The translations under genes and the position numbers were made by a program. A stretch of 64,000 bases of DNA from JAADEM01 sp965371855 (lineage in GTDB: Bacteria > Bacteroidota > Bacteroidia > Bacteroidales > Marinilabiliaceae): assembly GCA_965371855.1 (NCBI GenBank), contig CBDUZZ010000010.1:1-64000 (forward strand), given 5' to 3'. Each line of letters begins with the position of its first letter. Positions within the stretch are counted from its first letter, which is position 1. Below are positions 45,456 to 54,731 of the stretch, in pieces. The notes beneath the pieces were generated by a model. It searched no databases and was not told the DNA's origin. It saw only the letters and a program-made list of their open reading frames with translations.

Positions 45456-45953
45456 TCATTCTTTTAACATACTCGGATATATAAACAAATGTGTTTTTCC
45501 TTCTCTTGGATTGATTTTTTCCCAGGCATCTGTATCGAAATCAATAACTACTGTTGCAGTTGTAGGGAAATGATAGATATCTTCATCGCTAATCCTTGAA
45601 GCCAACATTACAATATCAGGATTGTGGGCAAAAACAATTATTGAATTGTACTTATCGTCAACAGAGGAGATGTAATTCAGAAAATCAGTTGTGGTATAAC
45701 CATCGTATAGAAATTGTTGAGTGTTTATATTGTTTTTGGAGAAGTCAAGTACCATGGCAAAGATTTTGGCTGTTTGCAGTGCTCTTTTTGCTTTGCTGCT
45801 GATAAAGTAGTCAGGAAGGATATTCTTGAGAATGAGTTGCTCTACTACTATTTTGGCATCATTGTGTCCTCTGTTGGTTAATTTACGTTCAAAATCATTA
45901 ACCCCAAAAGTGTGTTCCGTTTTAGCATGTCTGACAAGTATAAGTTGTTTCAT
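45456..45953 (-). CDS. SixA-like phosphohistidine phosphatase
   Basis: The 165-residue protein is of the histidine phosphatase superfamily. LVRHAKTEH carries the catalytic His and Arg, FISSKAKRALQTAKIF the second Arg, and VFAHNPDIV the closing His. SixA removes phosphate from HPt domains of hybrid kinases. In this window a lone receiver domain (11480) is present, but no HPt. The gene lies 79 bp downstream of ppk1 on the same strand and could share its transcript. Confidence 0.88.
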   Translation of the reverse strand: MKQLILVRHAKTEHTFGVNDFERKLTNRGHNDAKIVVEQLILKNILPDYFISSKAKRALQTAKIFAMVLDFSKNNINTQQFLYDGYTTTDFLNYISSVDDKYNSIIVFAHNPDIVMLASRISDEDIYHFPTTATVVIDFDTDAWEKINPREGKTHLFIYPSMLKE

Positions 45954-46032
45954 TTTTTTTTGTAAATGGTTCTGATTATCATGAAATTATTAGTGTTTTA
46001 ATTTATTCTATTCAAACTATTAATAATAATCG

Positions 46033-48108
46033 CTATCCGTGATTTGAAGTCTCTTTGTCCCACAAATATTTGTAAATTGCTTGTTGAGATCTTACAAGAG
46101 GCTCTTTCTCTTGAATCTTCACATTGTTTAGCCTATCATCAATTATTCTTGCTTTTGTATTATCATTTAATTGAAATTCCAGAATATCCAATAGCTCTTG
46201 TTTCAGTTCGGTGCTTTCAACCGGAAATGCAATCTCAATTCTGCGGTTAATATTTCTGTTCATCCAGTCGGCTGAAGTTAAGTACAATTCGCTGTTTCCG
46301 TTGTTGCTAAAAATCCACACTCTGGCGTGTTCAAGGAAACTGTCAATAATGCGAATGATTTTGATGTTTTTACTGTAGGGTTGGTTCGGAATAATACAAC
46401 AAATACCTCTAATTATCAAATCTATTTTTACCCCTTGTTGGCTTGCTTCATAAAGTTTATTTATCAATAACTTATTCTGTATGCCATTCATCTTTAGTAG
46501 CAGATATCCTTTTCCTCCTGATTTTTCAATTTCAATTTCTCTGTCAATCTTTTCAATTAATGATTTTTTCATATCTATCTGGGTAACCAGCAGTCTTGAA
46601 AGCTTGGGCTTCGTGCTTTGATCCTCTAAGAAGATGAAAAGTTTTTCCAGATCATTTATAATGGTATCGTTAGATGTGAAGAAACCGTGGTCAGCATATA
46701 GCTTAGCCGTTTTTTCGTTGAAATTACCTGTGCTCAGATATGCATAAGAGCGCTTGCGGCTACCTGCAGATTTGCGAATGACTAAAGCCATTTTTGCATG
46801 AACCTTTAATCCGGGAATACTATAGATTATTTTTATACCGGCATTTTTCATGAGCTCTGCGAGGTAAAGATTTTGTTCTTCATCAAAACGTGCTTTCACT
46901 TCCACAAAAACAGTAACTTTTTTGTTATTTCTGGCGGCTGAAATTAACACGTTAACTATTGCTGAGTCTCTGGCAACACGATACTGTGTGATTTTAATCT
47001 CCTCAACTTTAGGGTCGGTGGCAGCCTCGTTAAAAAATTTAAGTAAATAGTCAAACGAGTGATATGGATAGTGAAGTATTCTCTCTTTGAGCTTAAGGGC
47101 ATTGAACATTGAACCAATATCTTCTAATTCCTTAGGATGAATCGCTTGAAGTGATTTCAATTCTAAAGACGGACTGTAAGGATTCGGGAAATTAAAGAAT
47201 GCATCAAGATTTTGATGTTTGTCAGTTCCAACAAGTTCTTCCGGTTTGAAATTAAAAGTACTCATTAGAAAAGAGAGGGTTTTTTTGTCAATTTGTCTGT
47301 CATAATGTAAGCTGGCAGGAGTTCCAATCTTTCTTTTGTTGAGACTTTTCCTGATTTTCTCAATTAGATTTCCTGAAAATTCATCATCGATACCCAGATC
47401 TGCATTACGACCTACTTTGATACTCCAGCTTCCAGCTATATCATATCCGGGAAATAGTTCTTGCAGATTATAACGGATTATGTCATCCAGAAAGAGGATG
47501 TGGTGATAGTTATCTATCTTGGGCAGTGTAATAAATCGCGGTAGGTCTTTTGTTGGCAGCTTAAGCAGCGCATATCGTGCACGTCTGGTTTTTAATTTTT
47601 CAGGGTTTTTACTGTTTTTCTTTCTAAAAAGTTTAATTACCAGGTATATACGGTTATCCCTCATGAAAGAACGTGTTCCTTTATTAAATAATACCGGTTG
47701 CAAATAAGGAAGGGCCTCATTATAAAAGAATTCTTTTAAATAAGTCAGGTGTTCCGGTGCTGTAGGAAGACTATTCTGATATAATATGATATTATAATTT
47801 CTTAATTCAACTAAAATTTCATTATTTAGTATGCGACTGAATTCATACATCTGCTTTGATACAATATGATTTATCTCTTTTAGTATTTCTGCCGGTTGTG
47901 GAGAATCAGGCATCCGAACATTCTCCATCACGGCTGTTTTATATTCAGCAACTCTGACTTTATAAAACTCATCGAGATTAGATGAATAGATAGCTAAAAA
48001 TTTTAATCGCTCGTATATCGGAAGTGATTTGTCAGAGGCTTCTTCCAAGACACGATAATTAAATGATAACCAGCTTATGTCTCTATTGAAATATTTTGGC
48101 TGTAACAT
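46033..48108 (-). CDS. ppk1: Polyphosphate kinase 1
   Basis: The enzyme makes polyphosphate from ATP reversibly. The 691-residue length is typical. It opens with the N-domain YFNRDISWLSFNYRVLEEA. The two PLD-like C-domains follow, with IKITQYRVARDSAIVNVLI and KVHAKMALVIR (phosphohistidine candidate) then AYLSTGNFNEKTA, and the closing LYLTSADWMNRNINRRIE. All core motifs are intact. A sixA-like gene follows it. No phosphate-uptake genes are adjacent. Confidence 0.95.
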   Translation of the reverse strand: MLQPKYFNRDISWLSFNYRVLEEASDKSLPIYERLKFLAIYSSNLDEFYKVRVAEYKTAVMENVRMPDSPQPAEILKEINHIVSKQMYEFSRILNNEILVELRNYNIILYQNSLPTAPEHLTYLKEFFYNEALPYLQPVLFNKGTRSFMRDNRIYLVIKLFRKKNSKNPEKLKTRRARYALLKLPTKDLPRFITLPKIDNYHHILFLDDIIRYNLQELFPGYDIAGSWSIKVGRNADLGIDDEFSGNLIEKIRKSLNKRKIGTPASLHYDRQIDKKTLSFLMSTFNFKPEELVGTDKHQNLDAFFNFPNPYSPSLELKSLQAIHPKELEDIGSMFNALKLKERILHYPYHSFDYLLKFFNEAATDPKVEEIKITQYRVARDSAIVNVLISAARNNKKVTVFVEVKARFDEEQNLYLAELMKNAGIKIIYSIPGLKVHAKMALVIRKSAGSRKRSYAYLSTGNFNEKTAKLYADHGFFTSNDTIINDLEKLFIFLEDQSTKPKLSRLLVTQIDMKKSLIEKIDREIEIEKSGGKGYLLLKMNGIQNKLLINKLYEASQQGVKIDLIIRGICCIIPNQPYSKNIKIIRIIDSFLEHARVWIFSNNGNSELYLTSADWMNRNINRRIEIAFPVESTELKQELLDILEFQLNDNTKARIIDDRLNNVKIQEKEPLVRSQQAIYKYLWDKETSNHG

Positions 48109-48189
48109 TATAAATAATCAATTGCTTCAAATATAAAGCTATTAAAAAAAAACGTTTATTTTTATGTTTTTATTTTTATTTTTTAGTTG

Positions 48190-48687
48190 ATGACAAAAAT
48201 CGGACTTATTTCAGATACCCATTCATGGTTTGATCCTCGATTTTATGATCTGTTTAAAGATGTTGATGAGATTTGGCATGCAGGTGATATTGGTGATACG
48301 AGAGTTCTGGAAAAGATAGAGGCTTTTAAACCTTTCAGAGCCGTTTATGGTAATATTGACGGCACTGAATTAAGAAAAGAATTGAGATTGCATGAGCGGT
48401 TTATTTGTGAAGGTATGGATGTGTGGATGACTCATATTGGCGGTTATCCGGGCAGGTATGACAGGTTGGTTAAAACAGAGATACAATTAAATCCTCCCGA
48501 TTTGTTTATCTGTGGTCATTCTCATGTTTTGAAAGTCATGAATGATAAAAAACTGAATCTACTGCATATGAATCCCGGAGCAGCAGGACGATATGGGTTT
48601 CATGCGGTTAGAACTGCCATAAGGTTCAGTATCGATAAATCTGTGATAAAAAATCTTGAAGTTATTGAGCTGGAAAATAAAATATAG
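48190..48687 (+). CDS. YfcE/MJ0936-type metallophosphoesterase
   Basis: The start is the ATG at 48190, one codon after a TTG. The 165-residue protein has the four metal-binding blocks of this small calcineurin-like family: LISDTHSWFD, IWHAGDIGD, VYGNIDG and FICGHSHVLK. Family members hydrolyse phosphodiesters in vitro, and no physiological substrate is established. It is divergent from ppk1 with about 80 bp between them. Confidence 0.93.
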   Translation: MTKIGLISDTHSWFDPRFYDLFKDVDEIWHAGDIGDTRVLEKIEAFKPFRAVYGNIDGTELRKELRLHERFICEGMDVWMTHIGGYPGRYDRLVKTEIQLNPPDLFICGHSHVLKVMNDKKLNLLHMNPGAAGRYGFHAVRTAIRFSIDKSVIKNLEVIELENKI

Positions 48688-48730
48688 CTATAGTGAGTGA
48701 TAAGTTATGAGATTTAGATTGAAAATTAAA

Positions 48731-48764
48731 ACTCCCTTCCTCGGAGGGGTTAGGGGTGGGTGTT
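48731..48764. repeat. GC-rich repeat unit related to that at 19641
   Basis: CTCCCTTCCTCGGAGGG forms a hairpin and is followed by GGTTAGGGGTGGG, the same arrangement of a short hairpin plus a G-rich arm as in the [2Fe-2S] gene. It is intergenic here. Confidence 0.55.
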
Positions 48765-48904
48765 GTTAGGTATAAAGAAGAAAGGCAAAAGTGAAAAAAA
48801 TAAAGTTATATCTTTAGAAATATTAAATTTGAATAATCATAAGCTTGATTTAAACATGAGTAAATCTAAACTCTAACTTCTAATTTCTAATTTCTAACTT
48901 TCCT

Positions 48905-49159
48905 ATGAATGATATAGTAGATTGGTTTGTAAAGTCTTTTTCTTCCGATAATTACAGGGAGTTGCCTAATGAAATAGCAGGAAAACTTAATGAATTGAAC
49001 CGTGTTGAGCGGGGAGAACTTAAGATGAAGCTTTTTAATGAGGCAAAGCTTCTTGCAAAACATAATCAGGAAAACCTTATAATTACAACTAACTACGATA
49101 TAGTAAGGCAATTTGAGGAGGAGTTTGAAAAACTATGGAAAGAGATGTTTTGGCTTTAA
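48905..49159 (+). CDS. Small helical protein of unknown function
   Basis: The 84-residue frame is acidic and almost entirely helical, with charged heptad-like spacing (ELNRVERGELKMKLFNEAKL, EEEFEKLWKEMFWL). It has no signal peptide or cysteines. It was not recognised as a family. It sits alone between intergenic tandem repeats. An overlapping antisense frame is weaker in codon character, so this strand is preferred. Confidence 0.5.
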   Translation: MNDIVDWFVKSFSSDNYRELPNEIAGKLNELNRVERGELKMKLFNEAKLLAKHNQENLIITTNYDIVRQFEEEFEKLWKEMFWL

Positions 49160-49249
49160 TTCTATTGTTAAATGGTTCTATGGTTGAATAGTTACAAAAC
49201 TTATGGTTCATCAAATAAACAAATAAACAAATCCTCAAATCACCAGTTT

Positions 49250-50122
49250 TTATTGTCTCAATAACTTCCGGGATAGAGTATTTATATCTGTCAGATATTT
49301 TGGTAATAGGTTTTTATTGCTCGCCCTTACCGGTGTAATGTCTATTCCTCCCCGCCGTGTGTAGATGCAGGTTACAGCAAGTTCTTCAGGCTGAAATGCA
49401 TCCCATAGCCGCTTGTATATCATTTCACACACCTCTTCGTGAAAGTGATTCTCATTACGGAAAGAGACCAAATATTGAAGTAATGATTCAGATGAAGGTT
49501 TATTATCACTTTTCATATAAATAAAAGCGGAGCCCCAATCCGGCTGAAAAGTAATCTTACAATTACTTCGTAATAAATGAGTGCCGGTCTTTAATATAAA
49601 AGGTTCGCTTTTTTCTGTTTTTAGTAGTGTAGGAGTCTCTTTGAAGGTGTTGAAATAAATATTCTCTATCTCCGGTATGTCTTCGAGAAGAAAATAGTCT
49701 TCGAAATCGTAAGGTTGGTTAATGCCCGGCTTTGTTAATATATGAATCTCAACATCTGTTTTCAGCAGATTGGTCAGATCATTCTTAATGATGCTCTTCA
49801 CAATAGAAATTCCTTCACCGGGAGTTTTTCCATAATGCTCCATGTTAAAGGAGTTAAGGTATAGTTTTAGTGATTTGCTCTCTACAATAAACGGATTATT
49901 ACAAGGATAGATTATTTTAAGAAGACCGATAACCGGAAGACCATTCTTTGTTAAAAAGCTTAATTCATAAGCATGCCACACATCATACCCTATAAATGGC
50001 AGGTTGTCTTCATTAATGTTATACTCTTTACGGTTCAGCTCACGGGCAACAGCAATAAGCATCTCAGGAGCATAATGCTTAGGATATTTAATCTGTTTAC
50101 CAAGATATTTTGATTCGCTCAT
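49250..50122 (-). CDS. queF: NADPH-dependent preQ0 reductase (long QueF)
   Basis: The enzyme reduces 7-cyano-7-deazaguanine to preQ1 in queuosine synthesis. The 290-residue length is that of the two-domain E. coli-like QueF. Visible motifs are FIVESKSLKLYLNSFN, the catalytic Cys in LLRSNCKITFQPDWG, the HFHEEVCEMIYKRLW block, and TRRGGIDITPVRASN at the end. It is the last gene of the queC-queE-queF operon, 24 bp after queE. Confidence 0.95.
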   Translation of the reverse strand: MSESKYLGKQIKYPKHYAPEMLIAVARELNRKEYNINEDNLPFIGYDVWHAYELSFLTKNGLPVIGLLKIIYPCNNPFIVESKSLKLYLNSFNMEHYGKTPGEGISIVKSIIKNDLTNLLKTDVEIHILTKPGINQPYDFEDYFLLEDIPEIENIYFNTFKETPTLLKTEKSEPFILKTGTHLLRSNCKITFQPDWGSAFIYMKSDNKPSSESLLQYLVSFRNENHFHEEVCEMIYKRLWDAFQPEELAVTCIYTRRGGIDITPVRASNKNLLPKYLTDINTLSRKLLRQ

Positions 50123-50146
50123 TTTTAACTTTTAACTTTCTACTAC

Positions 50147-51001
50147 TTATACTCCAATCGATTCCTTAAACAGTTCAATATGCATTCTCGGGCTAAATCT
50201 CCATCCGTTTGATATGGCTATTTCTAATGCAATGGGCGTAAATATGTTTAACTCTTCTTTGGTGGCTCCAAGGGGCATTATCAGAATATCATCAGATTTC
50301 CATCCGGTAAGTTTGTTTAAAAAGTCAGATTTAATCTCTTTATCTTCATCTCTCTTATTTACAACAAATTTGAACTGTAAGGGTTTATTGTGAGTGTTGC
50401 AAAAATCTATATAGGCTTGCAGTCCATTTATATTTATTCGTTTTTTATTGTGTGATTTGAAAATATCAGAATCTGATAAATTATAATTGGAAAGTTTTTC
50501 CGGTGTTGGGTTTGTGTTTGACAGTTTAGGTGAAATGCTAAAAAGGTCAATCCACTCTGCCAATTCTTTGTCAAACAGTGTTCCGTTTGTTTCGAGTGTA
50601 ATATGAATGTTTAATTCGTTTTTTAAATGTCTGCAAAGTGTTGTTAGTGTTTTTGACTGACGCATCGGTTCGCCTCCTGTAATTACTATATGCCTGATGT
50701 TTCCCAAATTGTTTTTTACAGTTGCTACGATATCACTTATGTTCCACATTGTTGAGTTGATAGTATCAAAAGCAGCATGAGGAGTATCGCACATACTCTG
50801 TTTTCCGTTTTTCATATCCCATACACAACGCAAATTACACCCCGACAGGCGAATGAACAGTGAAGGTACACCGGAAAGTTTACCTTCACCTTGAATGGTG
50901 CCTGAGAGATTCATACCTGTTTTTGGTAGTACCTTAATCGGTTTTCCGTATTTATCCTTTGTTATAGGAAATATTCCTTCCGCTGATAATAATATTTTCA
51001 T
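50147..51001 (-). CDS. queE: 7-carboxy-7-deazaguanine synthase (radical SAM, QueE)
   Basis: The start is the ATG at 51001, after a TTG. It makes 7-carboxy-7-deazaguanine from 6-carboxytetrahydropterin. The radical-SAM cluster site reads SGCNLRCVWDMKNGKQSMCD, giving a Cys-x3-Cys-x11-Cys spacing instead of Cys-x3-Cys-x2-Cys. GGEPM and the ETNGTLF segment follow. The spacing marks a variant QueE group with an inserted loop. It lies between queC and queF on one strand; the 31-bp gap to queC suggests co-transcription. Confidence 0.9.
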   Translation of the reverse strand: MKILLSAEGIFPITKDKYGKPIKVLPKTGMNLSGTIQGEGKLSGVPSLFIRLSGCNLRCVWDMKNGKQSMCDTPHAAFDTINSTMWNISDIVATVKNNLGNIRHIVITGGEPMRQSKTLTTLCRHLKNELNIHITLETNGTLFDKELAEWIDLFSISPKLSNTNPTPEKLSNYNLSDSDIFKSHNKKRININGLQAYIDFCNTHNKPLQFKFVVNKRDEDKEIKSDFLNKLTGWKSDDILIMPLGATKEELNIFTPIALEIAISNGWRFSPRMHIELFKESIGV

Positions 51002-51032
51002 CAAATTTTCAAATTAATACATTAACCAATCA

Positions 51033-51701
51033 TCACATCAACGCAGGATCTTTATATCCGGCTTCTTCAAAGGCTTTTGCTCTTAATAAACAACTGTCGC
51101 AAGTCCCGCATGGTTTTTCGCCTCCACGATAGCAGCTCCATGTAAGGCTAAAATCAACTCCCAGTTTCATGCCCAGTTTTATCTCTTCAGCTTTAGTTTT
51201 GTTTACAAATGGAGCATGCAGCTTAATAGGCATATTTTTCTCTGCTCCCATAACTGTACCAAGGTTTATGGCATTCTCCATAGCATCAATAAACTTTTTT
51301 CGGCAATCCACGTAACCGGAATAATCAACTTCACTAACACCAATAAAAATATCCTGTGCATTGTTTGCTTCGGCTACAGAAGCAGCAACTGATAGAAATA
51401 TCATATTACGTGCAGGTACGTATGTATGTGGAATGTCTTTTCGGTTTACATCCCCATTTTCTATGTCTACGTTTTTATTGGTTAATGATGAGCCTCCCCA
51501 TGAGTTCATATTTATAGAAACTATTTGGTGTTTTGTAACCCCTGCTTTTTTTGCGATTGCTTTGGCAGCATTCATTTCACGATTATGGCGTTGCCCGTAA
51601 TCAAAAGATAAAGCAATAATATCGTATCCTTTGCTTTTAGCAAGGTAAAGAGTAACCGCAGAATCCAGTCCGCCTGATAATAATACAACAGCTTTTGCCA
51701 T
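51033..51701 (-). CDS. queC: 7-cyano-7-deazaguanine synthase (QueC)
   Basis: The start at 51701 gives MAKAVVLLSGGLDSAVTLYL, with the PP-loop in the usual place. A longer frame back to 51788 is not needed. The zinc site is intact at the C-terminus (CYRGGEKPCGTCDSCLLRA, four Cys). QueC converts the carboxyl to a nitrile with ATP and ammonia, giving preQ0. It opens the queC-E-F operon. A GTP cyclohydrolase and a QueD are not in the window and must be elsewhere. Confidence 0.95.
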   Translation of the reverse strand: MAKAVVLLSGGLDSAVTLYLAKSKGYDIIALSFDYGQRHNREMNAAKAIAKKAGVTKHQIVSINMNSWGGSSLTNKNVDIENGDVNRKDIPHTYVPARNMIFLSVAASVAEANNAQDIFIGVSEVDYSGYVDCRKKFIDAMENAINLGTVMGAEKNMPIKLHAPFVNKTKAEEIKLGMKLGVDFSLTWSCYRGGEKPCGTCDSCLLRAKAFEEAGYKDPALM

Positions 51702-52018
51702 CGTTATAATATTTAATTTAAAAAAAAGCTTATCAGTCCGGATTCTGGGAAAAACAAAAAAGGAATTACAAAAGGCAGTTTCCAACAATGGAATTTACTG
51801 TGGTAGGTGTAATGGTTTCTCCTAGTTTTGTTTAACGACAGGATGGTTACGAACTGTCGGGTTTTAAACAGTGTTTAAAATCCGGTGCAAAATTACAAAA
51901 AGAAGATAGAATAAACAGTTAGAATGATTATTTTTTGCATTATTATAGTTAAGAATTTAAAAAAACATTGTGAATAATCACATTTGGGTTATTTTTGTCA
52001 AAAATTAAAAATGAGATA
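51702..52018. promoter_or_regulatory. Divergent leader between queC and the FKBP gene, with two hairpins
   Basis: This 317-bp spacer holds two strong inverted repeats. CGACAG at 51836-51841 pairs with CTGTCG at 51854-51859, and GGTTTTAAAC at 51860-51869 pairs with GTTTAAAATCC at 51873-51883 with one bulge. On the queC strand they would form adjacent stems in a long leader. No known preQ1 aptamer pattern was recognised. It may be a leader, or the hairpins may have no link to queC. Confidence 0.4.
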
Positions 52019-52486
52019 ATGAAGCGAATACTATTTTTTATTGCTATGACATTGATTGTTATAGCATGTAATAAGGAAGAAGAAGAAGAAAAAGTCGATC
52101 AGGCAGCAATCGATGATCAAATTATTCAGGATTACCTGGAAGATAATAATCTTGATAACGTAGTAAAACATAGTTCAGGCTTATATTATGAAATAACCAA
52201 AGAGGGTACAGGAAGCAGTCCTAATGTTTATAGTACAGTTAGTGTGTATTATGAGGGACGCCTTTTGGAGACAGATGTGGTGTTTGATGATAATGATGGA
52301 AAGGTTTTGGTATACCCTCTTTTAAATCTGATAAAAGGGTGGCAAATTGGTGTTCCGTTGTTGAAAGAAGGTGGGAAAGGAACCTTTTATATTCCTTCCG
52401 GTTTGGCTTACGGAGAGAAAGGAGCCGGAACAATTCCTGCGAATTCTGTTTTGATTTTTGATATCTACTTGGCAGATTTTCAGTAA
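52019..52486 (+). CDS. FKBP-type peptidyl-prolyl isomerase lipoprotein
   Basis: The start is the ATG at 52019; an earlier TTG would add eight residues. The signal peptide ends in IVIAC (lipobox), followed by an acidic tail of five Glu (NKEEEEEK). The FKBP domain occupies residues 60-155: VSVYYEGRLLETD, then PSGLAYGEKGAGTIPANSVL, and the closing strand IFDIYLADF. It aids folding of envelope proteins. A strong terminator follows directly. Confidence 0.92.
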   Translation: MKRILFFIAMTLIVIACNKEEEEEKVDQAAIDDQIIQDYLEDNNLDNVVKHSSGLYYEITKEGTGSSPNVYSTVSVYYEGRLLETDVVFDDNDGKVLVYPLLNLIKGWQIGVPLLKEGGKGTFYIPSGLAYGEKGAGTIPANSVLIFDIYLADFQ

Positions 52487-52487
52487 T

Positions 52488-52524
52488 AAAAAAAGAACCC
52501 CTTTATGAAGGAGTTCTTTTTTTT
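52488..52524 (+). terminator. Intrinsic terminator after the FKBP gene
   Basis: AAAGAACCCCTT pairs with AAGGAGTTCTTT around TATG, with one mismatch, and is followed by a T-run. The A-run before it makes it usable in the other direction too. Confidence 0.85.
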
Positions 52525-52555
52525 ATGGGATTATTCTATTCTATTAGTCTTCAAT

Positions 52556-53335
52556 TTAAGGAATAGCTTTTATATAATCAATTTGTTCCTGTGATAGTTC
52601 TTTTCTGTCATTTGTCAATGTCCAAATGGCATTTTGAAGATAATCTGCTATCTCTTCATATTTTGACAAATCAACTATATTTGCTGATTTCAGTTGTGCT
52701 GATGGAGATGTGTTAAGGGCGTATTCTATGTTTATTGTTTTTCCGACAAGGTCGTTTAATATATATTTCCACAACCAATCTGAACTTGTGATACCAAGTA
52801 TTGCATAAGTAACGTTGGCATTTGAGCCATCACGTCCTTTGTTTAAGCAAAAAGCAAACAGATAAATTTCCTTCGTAGTATTAGCATTAATACACACGTC
52901 AATATCACTTAGCAATACTCCATTCTGGTAACCGGGTTCATTAACTTTAAAAACCAAACCGGCAGGGAATTTTATACACTTCTCACCATCGCTGGAGTTT
53001 GTTAATGTTAATTTAATCCTTATCCAAAACTTAAAACTACTATTGTGCCAACTACCACCACAACCATAATAATTCCATGAACCTGAAGTTGATTTAAGTT
53101 GATTTTGACCACTGGCCAAAAGATCATCAGTACTCATCTGTTCAGCTCCTTGTATGTTAAAGCTTATACCATCAATGGTGCCGTCAGTATCAACGAAAGC
53201 TTCTTTAATTTCAAGTTCACCGGGGGTTTCACCCATACCAGGAATGCCTTCTGATACACTTTCTTTTTCTTCGCAAGAAGAAAAACCTATTGCAACTATT
53301 GCAATAATAAAAAACAGATTGATAAATTTTTTCAT
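52556..53335 (-). CDS. Lipoprotein of unknown function
   Basis: The 259-residue protein has the signal MKKFINLFFIIAIVAIGFSSC with the lipobox Cys at 21. The mature part is rich in Ser, Asn and Gly and probably beta-sandwich in nature (SWHNSSFKFWIRIKLTLTNS), with four cysteines (YYGCGGS, EKCIKF, VCINAN, FCLNKG) that could pair. It has no family I recognise. It is convergent with the FKBP gene and followed by a 298-bp spacer without visible genes. Confidence 0.75.
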   Translation of the reverse strand: MKKFINLFFIIAIVAIGFSSCEEKESVSEGIPGMGETPGELEIKEAFVDTDGTIDGISFNIQGAEQMSTDDLLASGQNQLKSTSGSWNYYGCGGSWHNSSFKFWIRIKLTLTNSSDGEKCIKFPAGLVFKVNEPGYQNGVLLSDIDVCINANTTKEIYLFAFCLNKGRDGSNANVTYAILGITSSDWLWKYILNDLVGKTINIEYALNTSPSAQLKSANIVDLSKYEEIADYLQNAIWTLTNDRKELSQEQIDYIKAIP

Positions 53336-53633
53336 AACAATAAATATTAGTTTAATTAAATATTATACTCTAAAAAATGATTATTCTGTACAAATATACG
53401 TTAAATATTATAAAAATGTTACAATGTTATAATCCTAAGTTTGTGCGATATGTAAGTATTCAGAGTACTAATAAGTGCGAGTGAGTTAACGTAATGTACA
53501 GATACACAATTGTGTAAGCAGATCAGGTGAGTAGGGATTCGTGATTAATACATTATTTTAAAGAATTTTCACATTTGATAAAACCTCAATATAAAAAGAC
53601 AATCGCACAAATAATGATGACTAAAAAGACAAT

Positions 53634-54212
53634 TTATCTTCTTCTTCCTTTTGTTTGAGGCACAGGTGTTAGTATTTTGTAATCTATTTCTACCTCTCCT
53701 TTTGATATTTTATTTAACTTTCCTTTTAACAGTCTTTTTTTTAAAGGACTCAGATGATCAATGAATAGTATGCCCTCTAAGTGATCATACTCATGCTGTA
53801 CAACCCTTGCTGCAAAGCCTTTGTATGTTTCTGTTACCGGTCTGAATTCTTCATTAAAAAAATTGATAGTTATTTGTGTTGGTCTTTTTACTTCTTCTCT
53901 AATTGTAGGAAGACTAAGGCATCCTTCATCATGAATATCTTCTTCTTTGTTTCGTTCAATAATTTCGGGATTAATAATGACTCTTTTGAATTCTTTTAAT
54001 TCGGGAAAATCGTCTTCAAGAGGAGTTGCATCAATTACAATTAGTCGTATAGATTTATTAACCTGTGGTGCAGCCAGTCCAATCCCGTCGGATTTATACA
54101 TGGTATCCCACATATTTTCTATAATATCATTTAAACCCTCATGGTTAGGATCGATATACTTGGCTATCTTTCTTAAAACCGGGTGTCCGTATACAGCTAC
54201 CGGATAAGTCAT
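53634..54212 (-). CDS. def: Peptide deformylase
   Basis: The enzyme removes the formyl group from nascent N-terminal Met. All three motifs are present: GIGLAAPQV (motif I), EGCLSLP (motif II, metal Cys) and QHEYDHLEG (motif III, two His and Glu). Its 192 residues match the usual size. It is followed on its 5' side by ruvX, 22 bp away and on the same strand, a pairing common in Bacteroidota. Confidence 0.97.
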   Translation of the reverse strand: MTYPVAVYGHPVLRKIAKYIDPNHEGLNDIIENMWDTMYKSDGIGLAAPQVNKSIRLIVIDATPLEDDFPELKEFKRVIINPEIIERNKEEDIHDEGCLSLPTIREEVKRPTQITINFFNEEFRPVTETYKGFAARVVQHEYDHLEGILFIDHLSPLKKRLLKGKLNKISKGEVEIDYKILTPVPQTKGRRR

Positions 54213-54233
54213 TTGAAAATGTTTTAATATTAT

Positions 54234-54662
54234 TTAATAAGGTTTTATTTCTTGTCTGTGCTCTAAATATGTTTGCAAAATAATTGTAGCACTAATCTTA
54301 TCAACCAGCATTTTATCTCTTCTTGCCATTTTCTTCAAACCTGCATCTATCATCGTTTGAAAAGCCATTTTTGAAGTATAGCGTTCGTCAACCCATTTAA
54401 TCGGCAAATCAGGGTAGTGTTTTCTAAGTCTGTTGGCAAATGGTTTTACATACTTTACTAACTCAGAATCTTCACCTGTAGATTGTTTGGGATAGCCGAT
54501 GATTATCTCTTCAACAGTTTCATCATTAATGTATTTGACAAGGAAGTCAAATAATTTATGAGTAGGTACTGTTGTCAGGCCATTTGCAATTATCTGCAAG
54601 GGATCAGTAACTGCAATCCCACTCTTTTTTCTGCCGTAATCTATGGCTATTATTCGTCCCAA
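54234..54662 (-). CDS. ruvX: RuvX/YqgF-type Holliday-junction resolvase-like nuclease
   Basis: The RNase H-like fold is seen in GRIIAIDYGRKKSGIAVTD, VEEIIIGYPKQSTGED, and IKWVDERYTSKMAF. The start is set at a TTG (54662), giving 142 residues, close to the family's 135-140. The upstream ATG at 54731 would add 23 poorly family-like residues encoded partly by simple repeats. YqgF proteins are linked to 16S rRNA maturation and to junction resolution. It precedes def by 21 bp. Confidence 0.88.
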   Translation of the reverse strand: MGRIIAIDYGRKKSGIAVTDPLQIIANGLTTVPTHKLFDFLVKYINDETVEEIIIGYPKQSTGEDSELVKYVKPFANRLRKHYPDLPIKWVDERYTSKMAFQTMIDAGLKKMARRDKMLVDKISATIILQTYLEHRQEIKPY

Positions 54663-54731
54663 GTATTTTTTATGCAAAGATAGTAATAATTGAGGAATTG
54701 TTGATTTGAGGAATTGAGTATTTGATAACAA

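Noticed and set aside
48887..49111. Antisense frame over the small protein gene at 48905
   Set aside because: Weaker codon character; the plus-strand product is a more plausible charged helical protein.
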